Assembly: GCF_900188485.1 (NCBI RefSeq)
Contig: NZ_FZPH01000001.1
Location: 62,001-126,000, forward strand
Source: Asanoa hainanensis
GTDB taxonomy: Bacteria; Actinomycetota; Actinomycetes; Mycobacteriales; Micromonosporaceae
Length of the DNA: 64,000 nt
Direction of reading: 5' to 3'
The position numbers and the translations under genes were made by a program. Positions 27,052-34,179 of the stretch are shown here, piece after piece (the first letter of the stretch is position 1; each line of letters begins with the position of its first letter). The notes below the pieces were generated by a model. That model ran no database searches. It was not told the DNA's origin and worked only from the letters and a program-made list of their open reading frames with translations.

Positions 27052-28302
27052 TTACGGAGGCTCGATGCCTCCGTCGGGACGGCGGATCCGGGTCGACCAA
27101 CGCTCGTGGCCGTAGTGCCGTGGCGGATACTTCGCCGCCGCCTTCTCGTCGAGGTCGATGCCCCAGCCGGGCGCCGGCGACGGGGTCAGGTAGCCGTTCG
27201 TGTGTCGCAGCGTGCCGGGGAAGACCTCGTGCACCTCCTCGGCGTACACGTGGCCCTCCTGGATGCCGAACGCGTGGCTGGACACGTCGAGCGCCAGGTT
27301 CGCGGCCATCCCGACCGGTGACACGTCGGCCGGCGAGTGCCACGCGGTGCGCACGCCCGCCAGCTCGCACAGCGCGGTCAGCTTGCGGGCGGGGGTCAGC
27401 CCGCCGATGGCCGAGATGTGCAGGCGCAGCAGGTCGACGCCGCCGGCCGTGACGAGCCGGGCCGCGTCGGGCACCGAGCCCACCTGCTCGCCGGCCGCGA
27501 TCGGCACCGGTGCCGCCGCCCGCAGCTCCGGCAGCCGGTCGTAGTGCTCCGGCGCGATCGGGTCCTCGACGAAGAACAGGCGGTAGGGCTCCAGGGCCCG
27601 GCACAGCACCAGCGCCTGCTTGACCGTGAGTCGGCTGTGCACGTCGTGCAGCAGCGAGACCTCGTCGCCGAGCGCGTCCCGGGCGGCCGCGAACAACCGC
27701 GGGGTGACCGCCAGGTACCGTTCGACGTCCCAGCCGTCCGGGTTGGGCGCCGAGGGGTACGCACCCGGGATGCCCGGGGCGCCGTACGTGCCGACGCCCG
27801 GGCCGCCGGTCTGCAACCGGACGTGGCTCAAACCGGAAGCGATCAGCTCGCGGGCGTGGTCCACCGTGTCGGCGATCGTCGCGCCGCTGGCATGCAGGTA
27901 GATCGGTACCGCCGCCCGCACCCGGCCACCGAGCAGCTCGTAGACGGGCATCCCGGCCCGCTTGCCGGCGATGTCCCACAGCGCCATGTCCAGACCGGAC
28001 AGGGCGTTGTTGAGGACCGGACCGTTCCGCCAGTACGACGACAGGTGCACCATCCTGGTGATGTCCTCGATGTCGGCGGGGTGCCGGCCGACGACCAGCT
28101 CGGCGAGGTGCTCGACGACCGCTGCCACCGCACCCGCGCGCTGGGTGAAGGTCGCGCAACCCAGGCCGTACAACCCGTCCTCGGAGGTGTCGACCCGCAC
28201 CACGACGAGCGTCGCCTCGGGCGCGGTGACGATCGCCCGCACCCGGGTGATCCGCAGCCCGTCGCGCGCCGCCCAGGGCGGCTGGGCCTCCTCCATCGTC
28301 AT
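27052..28302 (-). CDS. Enolase-superfamily sugar-acid dehydratase (mannonate dehydratase-like)
   Basis: A 416-residue enzyme of the mandelate racemase/ManD branch. ATG 28302 has GGAGGAG six bases upstream and overlaps the epimerase stop by four bases. The metal and catalytic residues are visible in order: LLHDVHSRL (Asp ligand and catalytic His), FVEDPIAPE (Glu ligand), AAGEQVGS (Glu ligand), HISAIGGL, and AWHSPADVSPVG. HDVHSR is typical of the RspA/ManD group, whose members dehydrate D-mannonate or D-gluconate. Together with the sugar ABC importer and the epimerase, this suggests uptake and breakdown of an aldonic or uronic acid. Exact substrate cannot be read. Confidence 0.86.
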   Translation of the reverse strand: MTMEEAQPPWAARDGLRITRVRAIVTAPEATLVVVRVDTSEDGLYGLGCATFTQRAGAVAAVVEHLAELVVGRHPADIEDITRMVHLSSYWRNGPVLNNALSGLDMALWDIAGKRAGMPVYELLGGRVRAAVPIYLHASGATIADTVDHARELIASGLSHVRLQTGGPGVGTYGAPGIPGAYPSAPNPDGWDVERYLAVTPRLFAAARDALGDEVSLLHDVHSRLTVKQALVLCRALEPYRLFFVEDPIAPEHYDRLPELRAAAPVPIAAGEQVGSVPDAARLVTAGGVDLLRLHISAIGGLTPARKLTALCELAGVRTAWHSPADVSPVGMAANLALDVSSHAFGIQEGHVYAEEVHEVFPGTLRHTNGYLTPSPAPGWGIDLDEKAAAKYPPRHYGHERWSTRIRRPDGGIEPP

Positions 28303-29192
28303 GCCGGCTCCTCCTCGATCAACGTGCGTGAGCCTAACGGCCGGGGCCCCAACGGCAGTGACCGCGCGGCCGTGAAGCCCAGCAGCCGCCGGGCCGGCTC
28401 CAGGTCGACCGGCAGCGTCCGCCCGGGGAACCGCGCCCGCGTCGGCACGCCCGGCAGGAACGCGGCCAGCAGGTCCTCGGTGGGATACGGCGCGAGCGTC
28501 TCCGGCGCGGCGACGAACAGCACGTGGGCGCCGACCGGTGCCGCGCTCAGCCCGAGCAGGCAGGCCGCGGCCGCGTCGGCGACGTGCAGGTAGGACCACA
28601 GCTCCAGGGCGCCCGACGCCGGGTCGGCGTGGAACTCCTCCGACCGCCGGAGCAGCCGGTCGTTGCCGCCCAGAAAAGGGAAGCGCAGCGCCGTCACCGC
28701 CATCCCGTGCCGTCGGGCGACCATCGCCGCCGTCGCCTCGTCGGCCTGCTTCGACAGCGCGTACGGGTCGGAGACCTGCAGCGGATGCCGGATGTCGACC
28801 GGCAGGTAGACGGGCTCGAGCGGGACCTGCGCCCAGGCCAGTCCCAGCACGGACATGCTGCTGGCCAGCACGACGCGGCGGATGCCGGCCAGCGCCGCGG
28901 AGTGCAGCACGACGAAGGTGGCCCGGGTGTTGCCGCCGAACACCGCCAGCGGCGTGTCCAGCGTCGGCGCGGGGATCGCGGCGAGGTGGATCACCGCGTC
29001 GACGTCGGCGAGCGCCCGCTTCACCACGGCGGGGTCGCCGGCGTCGCCCACCACGACCCGGTCGGCTCGCAGGTCGCCGGGGTCGACCCGGTCCAGCGCG
29101 GTCACCTGGACACCGGTCAGCGCGTCGAGCACGGCCCGGCCGAGCAGGCCCGCCGCGCCGGTGACCAGCACCCGGTCAGTTCTTGACCGCAC
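28299..29192 (-). CDS. Extended SDR: NAD-dependent epimerase/sugar dehydrogenase
   Basis: A 297-residue extended short-chain dehydrogenase. It shows VLVTGAAGLLGRAV (NAD-binding, residues 8-21), VIHLAAIPAP, SSMSVLG and the active-site DPYALSKQADE (YxxxK). The length and the early LAAI motif are like uronate dehydrogenases and UDP-sugar epimerases; with the downstream dehydratase and ABC genes, oxidation of a sugar or uronic acid is likely. Start is GTG 29192, overlapping the permease by 17 bases; GTG 29171 would also preserve the fold. Confidence 0.84.
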   Translation of the reverse strand: MRSRTDRVLVTGAAGLLGRAVLDALTGVQVTALDRVDPGDLRADRVVVGDAGDPAVVKRALADVDAVIHLAAIPAPTLDTPLAVFGGNTRATFVVLHSAALAGIRRVVLASSMSVLGLAWAQVPLEPVYLPVDIRHPLQVSDPYALSKQADEATAAMVARRHGMAVTALRFPFLGGNDRLLRRSEEFHADPASGALELWSYLHVADAAAACLLGLSAAPVGAHVLFVAAPETLAPYPTEDLLAAFLPGVPTRARFPGRTLPVDLEPARRLLGFTAARSLPLGPRPLGSRTLIEEEPA

Positions 29193-29985
29193 CGGACAGC
29201 CCGTTGACGAAGTACCGCTGGAGGGCGAGGAACAGCACGATCACCGGGACGACGAGGATCAGCGAGCCGGCCATGATCTCGTTGTACGAGGGCACGGTGC
29301 CCGACGCGAGCCGCTCCAGCGCGAGCGGAAGCGTGTAGCGGGACTCGTCGTTGAGCGACACCCGGGTGAGCACGTACTCGTTCCAGGTCGGCACCGCGGT
29401 CAGCACGCCGATGGTGATCAGCGTGGGCCGGGCCAGCGGCAGGTAGACGCGCCAGAAGATCCGCCACTCGCCGGCGCCGTCGGCGGTCGCGGCGTCGTGC
29501 AGGTCGAGGGGTATCGCGCGGAACGCGTTGGTCAGCATCAGCACGGCGAGGGGCGCGGTGCCGTTGACGAACGGCAGGATCAGGCCGGCGTGCGTACCCA
29601 GGATGCCCAGTTTGTTCTCCAGGATGGTCAGCGGGAGCAGCACCGTGATGCTCGGGACGAACAGGAGGGCGACGAAGAACCAGAACACGACGCGCCGGCC
29701 CGGGAACTCGATCATCGCGAACGCGTACCCGGCGAGGCTGTAGACGACCAGCACGCCCAGCACCGTGAGGCCGGTGACCTGGAGGCTGTTGAGGAAGTAG
29801 TCGAAGAAGTGCAGCCGGCTCCAGGTGTCGGCGAGCGTGTCGAGGGTCGGCCGGCGGGGGATCAGGTGGCCGCCTTCGAGGATCTCCAGGCGGTCCTTGA
29901 ACGCGCCGGAGACCATCCAGACGAACGGGTAGAGGCTGACGGCGGCGTAGACGATGAGCGCGAGCAGCGGGACGATCCGTCTCAT
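29176..29985 (-). CDS. Sugar ABC importer permease (MalG-like)
   Basis: A 269-residue inner-membrane permease with six helices. The EAA loop, ATADGAGEWRIFWRVYLPLARPTL, contacts the ATPase and lies near residue 172. It belongs to the carbohydrate uptake type 1 family with the second permease and the binding protein. The stop of the upstream permease overlaps its start (ATGA at 29982-29985). No ATPase gene is present in the cluster; such systems often share the MsiK-type ATPase encoded elsewhere in actinomycetes. Confidence 0.92.
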   Translation of the reverse strand: MRRIVPLLALIVYAAVSLYPFVWMVSGAFKDRLEILEGGHLIPRRPTLDTLADTWSRLHFFDYFLNSLQVTGLTVLGVLVVYSLAGYAFAMIEFPGRRVVFWFFVALLFVPSITVLLPLTILENKLGILGTHAGLILPFVNGTAPLAVLMLTNAFRAIPLDLHDAATADGAGEWRIFWRVYLPLARPTLITIGVLTAVPTWNEYVLTRVSLNDESRYTLPLALERLASGTVPSYNEIMAGSLILVVPVIVLFLALQRYFVNGLSGAVKN

Positions 29986-30950
29986 CGTTGCCCCCGCAGC
30001 AGCCGGGCGTTGACCACGGCGAGCAGCAGCGCGGCCAGGAAGATGAGCCAGCCCAGGGCGCTGGCGACACCGAGCGTGGGGGACAGGCTCTGGAAGAACG
30101 CCTGCTGGTACGCCTTGAGCCCGAGCACGTCGGTGTGCCCGGCCGGACCGCCGTTGGTCATGATGAGGAAGATCTGGAAGCCCTGCATGGTGTCGCGCAG
30201 GCCGAGCAGCACGATCGCGACCGTGATCGGCACGAGCAGCGGCCAGGTGATGTGCCGGAGCCGCCGGACCGCGCCCGCGCCGTCGAGCGCGGCGGCCTCG
30301 ATCACGGCGGGATCGATCGCCTGCAGGCCGGCCAGGTAGAGCAGCATCGCGACCGGGACGCTGCCCCAGATCATGATGACGATCAGGGTCGCCAGTGCCG
30401 TGTCCGGGTCGGCGAGGAAGCCCTGCGGCCGGGCCAGGCTGCCGAGCCCGACCGCCCGCAACGCCAGGTTGACGGCGCCGTCGGGTTCGAGCACGTAGCG
30501 CCAGGCATAGTAGACCGCGATGCCGGCCGTCACGTACGGCAGGAAGAAGATCGACCGCAACGTGCCGCGCAGCCGGGTGATGCTGTTGAGCAGGGTGGCC
30601 AGCGGCAGGGCGATCAGGACGGTGCCGAACGAGACGGCGACCATCGCGATCCCGGTGTTCAGGGCGGCACCGCGGATCTCCGGCGCCAGCCGTGGGTCGG
30701 CGTAGAGCAGGTCGCGGTAGTTGTCCAGGCCGACCCAGTCCCAGCTCGGGGAGAAGCCGTTCCACTTGGCGAAGCTGAGCCCGAAGCTGTAGACCAGCGT
30801 GTAGAGCCCCATCACCAGGAAGAGCACGACCGCGGGGGCGATGAACGCGTAGCCGACCAGGGCCCGGCGCCCCCGCTGCCGGGACCTGGTGGTGCGGCGC
30901 GGCTCGCGTACGAGCCGCGCCGCCACACTGCTGTCGGTGGTGACGGCCAC
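29982..30950 (-). CDS. Sugar ABC importer permease (MalF/UgpA-like)
   Basis: A 322-residue permease. The basic N-terminus is followed by helix 1 (ALVGYAFIAPAVVLFLVMG), the usual WVGLDNYRDLL segment, RSIFFLPYV, and the EAA loop AAALDGAGAVRRLRHITWPLL. It pairs with the MalG-like permease to form the channel. The gene starts one base after the stop of the binding-protein gene, so translation is coupled. Confidence 0.93.
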   Translation of the reverse strand: MAVTTDSSVAARLVREPRRTTRSRQRGRRALVGYAFIAPAVVLFLVMGLYTLVYSFGLSFAKWNGFSPSWDWVGLDNYRDLLYADPRLAPEIRGAALNTGIAMVAVSFGTVLIALPLATLLNSITRLRGTLRSIFFLPYVTAGIAVYYAWRYVLEPDGAVNLALRAVGLGSLARPQGFLADPDTALATLIVIMIWGSVPVAMLLYLAGLQAIDPAVIEAAALDGAGAVRRLRHITWPLLVPITVAIVLLGLRDTMQGFQIFLIMTNGGPAGHTDVLGLKAYQQAFFQSLSPTLGVASALGWLIFLAALLLAVVNARLLRGQR

Positions 30951-32309
30951 TTACTTCGCGTCCCACATCGCCTTGATGACGGTGTCGAGCGTGCGGCCGG
31001 TGGTGGCCGCGTCGGCCTCGCCGAGGGGAGCGAGCTTCAGCAGCGGGTTGCCCATCTCGACCTCGTCGTAGTCCGGCGGGCGGAAGCCCCGGTTGCCGGC
31101 GTCGTAGGTGCTGTCGGCCGGTCCGGTGAAGAACTGTTGCAGCGCCGCTAGCTCCGGCCCGATCAGCGTCTCGGCCTGCGTGCCGAGGTCGGTGGCGGGC
31201 AGGTCGAGCGAGCCCTTGGCGAAGATGCCGGCGCCCTCGGGCGAGGTGAGGAAGTCGACCCACTGGCTTGCTGCGGCGGCGTTGCCGCTGGTCGAGGTGA
31301 CCGACAGGCCGGTCAGCGCCAGCGGTGCCAGCCGCAGGTCGCTTACGGCGCCCCCGGTCGCGGGCGGGATCGGGAAGGCCAGCACGTTCTCGGGCTTCAT
31401 GCCGTTCTGGGCGAGGAAGGCCAGGGTGAACGTGCCGCCGACGTTGAACGCCGACTTGCCCTGCGCGAACGCGATGTCGGCCTCGTCGATGCCGAGCGCG
31501 CTGACGCCGGGGATCCAGTAGGGCTTGAGCTGCGCGTACAGGTCGAGCGTCTTCAGCCCGTCCGGCGAGCCGAAGCCGGCCGTCGTGCCCTTGCCGAACA
31601 GGGCTTCGAACTTCTGCTGACCGAGGTACGCGAACGCGAGCTGCTCGTACACCCAGTTGAAGCCGGTCTGGGTGACCTTGAGCCCGAGCGAGAGCCCGCC
31701 CTGCTCCTTGTCGGCGGTGGTGGTCGCCTTCAGCGCACTCAGGAACTCCTCCCAGGTGGCCGGCGGCTTGGCGGGGTCGAGGCCGGCCTTGGCCAGCTTC
31801 TCCTTGTTGGCGTAGACGATGCCGAACGTGCCGGCGGTGAACGGGACACTGTAGAGGCTGCCGACGGTCGCGCCGGACAGCTCCTCGACGCTGTCCTTGC
31901 GCTGCTGGGTGACCCGGCCGGACTCGCGCGTGGGCGCCAGGAACCGGTCGAGCTTGCCGTCGAAGTCGCCCTTGAGGTCGGCGAGCAGCCCGCCGCCGCC
32001 GACCCGCAGGTCCTCGCCGCCGGAGTGCAGCTCGAGCACGTCGGGCAGGTCCTTGGTCTGTGCCGCACTCTGGATCTTCGCGGTGAAGACGTCGTCGGGC
32101 GTGAACGCCTCGATCTTCACGTCGATGCCACTCTTGGTCTTGAACGCGGCGGCGGCCTGTTGCAGGGCCTCGACGTGGGTGCGCTTGAACGTCCACATCG
32201 TGAGGCTCTTGCCGCCGTCGCCGCTCTCGTCGTCGCCGCCGCACGCGGCGACGGACAGGCTCAGGGCGACGGCGGCCACCGCCGCGAGGAAGCGTCTGTT
32301 TCCGATCAT
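30951..32309 (-). CDS. Sugar ABC importer, lipoprotein substrate-binding protein
   Basis: A 452-residue extracellular binding protein of the carbohydrate family. A lipoprotein signal ends in the lipobox LSVAAC, with the acylated Cys at about residue 23. The mature part begins LTMWTFKRTHVEAL, the usual first strand of solute-binding family 1. It has a GGAGGG box seven bases upstream of ATG 32309. As first gene of the operon it delivers a sugar or sugar acid to the two permeases. A minus-strand AT-rich stretch at about 32343-32363 probably contains the promoter and could be the target of the LacI regulator. Confidence 0.92.
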   Translation of the reverse strand: MIGNRRFLAAVAAVALSLSVAACGGDDESGDGGKSLTMWTFKRTHVEALQQAAAAFKTKSGIDVKIEAFTPDDVFTAKIQSAAQTKDLPDVLELHSGGEDLRVGGGGLLADLKGDFDGKLDRFLAPTRESGRVTQQRKDSVEELSGATVGSLYSVPFTAGTFGIVYANKEKLAKAGLDPAKPPATWEEFLSALKATTTADKEQGGLSLGLKVTQTGFNWVYEQLAFAYLGQQKFEALFGKGTTAGFGSPDGLKTLDLYAQLKPYWIPGVSALGIDEADIAFAQGKSAFNVGGTFTLAFLAQNGMKPENVLAFPIPPATGGAVSDLRLAPLALTGLSVTSTSGNAAAASQWVDFLTSPEGAGIFAKGSLDLPATDLGTQAETLIGPELAALQQFFTGPADSTYDAGNRGFRPPDYDEVEMGNPLLKLAPLGEADAATTGRTLDTVIKAMWDAK

Positions 32310-32426
32310 GGTCTGGCCCTCCCGCTGGACGAAGGGGATCTATCGGGCTAGCAAATCGTTAAGACTGACCGGCAATCTACCCGCAACCCGGCGGAAGTCA
32401 AGAGGCTCTATATGTACGGGCGTCAG

Positions 32427-33434
32427 TCAGGTCGACTGGCGACGGATCAACTGGGTCGGGATGACGATCTCCCGTGGCGGGCCGGCCACCCCGTCGATCC
32501 GGTCGAGCAGCAGCCGCGCGCAGGCCACCCCGATCTCCCGGGCCGGGTTGGCGATCGTGGTGAGCTGCGGGGTGACCAGGCTGGCCGCGTCGATGTCGTC
32601 GAAGCCCATCACCGCGAGGTCGTCGGGCACCCGCAGCCCGCGCTCCCGGGCCGCGTCGAGCGCCCCGATCGCCATCATGTCGTTGGCGCACAGCACCGCG
32701 TCGGGCCGTTTCCGTTGGCGGATCAGCTTCTCCACGCCGTGCGCGCCGCCGGCGCGGCTGAAGTCGGTGTGCACCACGAGGTTCTGCTGTGGACCGACGC
32801 CGGCCTCCGCGAGGGCGGCGCGGTAGCCGGCGACCCGCTCGGCGGCCGGCCCCTCGGCCGCCGGCCCGCAGATGAAGGCGATCCGCCGGTATCCATTGTG
32901 GATCAGGTAGCGGACCGCGTCGCGGGCGCCGCCCTCGTCGTCGCTGTGCACGAGGTCGACGCCGGGCTGCGTCTGCCGTCCGCCGAGCCGGACCACCGGG
33001 ATCTGCGCGTCGATCACCGGCTGGAGGTCGTCGGGGTTGGTGTTGAAGACGGCGAAGGCGACGCCGTCGACCTGCCGCGAGATCATCTTGTCGAGGGCGG
33101 CCCGCTCCAGGTCGCGCACGCCGTTGGTGTTGGTGATGATCTCGTCGTAGCCGGCCGGCCCGAGCACGTCCTGCACGCCGCGGGCGAGCACCGGGTAGAA
33201 CGGGTTCGTGATGTCTGGGATCACCAGGCCGATCGTCAGGCTGCGGCCGGCGCGCAGGCCCCGGGCGACCACGTTGGGCCGGTAGCCGAGCTCCTCGATC
33301 GCGTCCATGATCCGCTGCCGGGTCTGCGCCGACACCGGCCGGCGCCCGTTGAGGGCGTGCGAGACCGTGGTCGCGCTGACCCCGGCGAGCTGCGCGACCT
33401 GGCCGATCCGCGGCCGGTCGCCGCGAAACGCCAC
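32427..33434 (-). CDS. LacI-family repressor
   Basis: A 335-residue LacI-type regulator. GTG 33434 is preceded by GAGGAGG at good spacing; starts further upstream would add a non-conserved leader. Residues 8-30 form the DNA-binding helices (IGQVAQLAGVSATTVSHALNG), then RRPVSAQTRQRIMDAIEELGYRPN with the hinge. The effector domain has LVIPDITNPFY and AVLCANDMMAIGAL. It stands just upstream of, and on the same strand as, the ABC-sugar-acid operon and likely represses it until the sugar or a derivative binds. Confidence 0.93.
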   Translation of the reverse strand: MAFRGDRPRIGQVAQLAGVSATTVSHALNGRRPVSAQTRQRIMDAIEELGYRPNVVARGLRAGRSLTIGLVIPDITNPFYPVLARGVQDVLGPAGYDEIITNTNGVRDLERAALDKMISRQVDGVAFAVFNTNPDDLQPVIDAQIPVVRLGGRQTQPGVDLVHSDDEGGARDAVRYLIHNGYRRIAFICGPAAEGPAAERVAGYRAALAEAGVGPQQNLVVHTDFSRAGGAHGVEKLIRQRKRPDAVLCANDMMAIGALDAARERGLRVPDDLAVMGFDDIDAASLVTPQLTTIANPAREIGVACARLLLDRIDGVAGPPREIVIPTQLIRRQST

Positions 33435-33597
33435 CCGGGACCTCCTCGGTTCGGTGTCCTGCTGTGGCCGGATCGTACCGCGCGCGCAGTGACGTCCGTC
33501 GAACTCAGTCAGACACGCCGGGGGAGTCGGTACCCCAACGTAGTTGACCGGTGACCTAAAGTTACCGGCGTTTGCCACAACAGGGGAGTCACGGGGA

Positions 33598-34179
33598 ATG
33601 GGATCGTCGCATGTCGCGCTGCCCTCGGACGGGCGGCCGCACCTGCTGCGGGAGTGGGGGCACCTGGTGCCCGCCAGCTGGCGATGGGCCGCGGATCGGG
33701 ACATTCCCGTGGCCGTCGACGCCGACCCGCGGGCGATCCGCGCCCTGTTGCGCGCCACCTACCCGCGATTGGTCCCGACGCGGGTCCTGGCGCCGCCGCC
33801 GCACGACACCACGTTGTGGCTTCCGCCGTCCGTGGCCCTGCGGCTCGCGACGGAGGCGCGGCTGCCGCGCCTCGCGCCCGCGCCGGAGCGGCGTCGACCG
33901 AGCGTCCGCATCCGCGGGGGCCGGTCCGACCCCGAGGTGGCCGAGGCCGCGTTGGCGGCGGCGGACGAGGTCGACGAGTGCGCCGTGGTCGTCCGCGAGT
34001 CCGTCCTGATCGGATACCTGACGTTGCTGCCCGGCTGGCACGCCGAGCCTGAGGTGCTGCGCGACTACCTGGCGAACCGGGTCGCCGCGCCCCGGGTGCC
34101 GCGCCGGTTGCTGGTGCTCGACCGCTTCCCACGGACCCCGGACGGCGCGATCGACCGTAGTGCCCTGCCCGCCGGCTAG
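33598..34179 (+). CDS. Stand-alone C-terminal subdomain of an adenylate-forming enzyme
   Basis: A 193-residue protein. Residues 105-190 match the mobile C-terminal subdomain of NRPS adenylation or acyl-CoA ligase enzymes: VRIRGGRSDPEVAEAAL (hinge-like region), VDECAVVVRE, LIGYLTLLPGWHAEPEVLRDYL, and PRRLLVLDRFPRTPDGAIDRSALP at the end. In active enzymes the last motif reads TPxGKxD with a catalytic Lys; here it is Ala. The N-terminal 100 residues, with a DTTLWLPPSVALRLATEAR segment, are not recognised and the ATP-binding core is absent. ATG 33598 has GGGGAG upstream. It may be a regulatory or binding relic. Its stop shares CTAG with the convergent GGDEF-EAL gene. Confidence 0.7.
   Translation: MGSSHVALPSDGRPHLLREWGHLVPASWRWAADRDIPVAVDADPRAIRALLRATYPRLVPTRVLAPPPHDTTLWLPPSVALRLATEARLPRLAPAPERRRPSVRIRGGRSDPEVAEAALAAADEVDECAVVVRESVLIGYLTLLPGWHAEPEVLRDYLANRVAAPRVPRRLLVLDRFPRTPDGAIDRSALPAG

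Noticed and set aside
24519-27452. Long plus-strand frame opposite the LAL regulator
   Set aside because: Arg/Gly/Gln-rich antisense frame without any recognisable motif.
29176-32244. A single 1022-residue frame through the ABC operon
   Set aside because: Only its last 269 residues are protein-like (MalG-type permease). The rest is the out-of-frame shadow of the other permease and the binding protein, which are clear in their own frames with ATGA overlap.
32343-32363. LacI operator in the intergenic region
   Set aside because: The AT-rich GCAAATCGTTAAG stretch is suggestive but not a good palindrome; only mentioned as a candidate.
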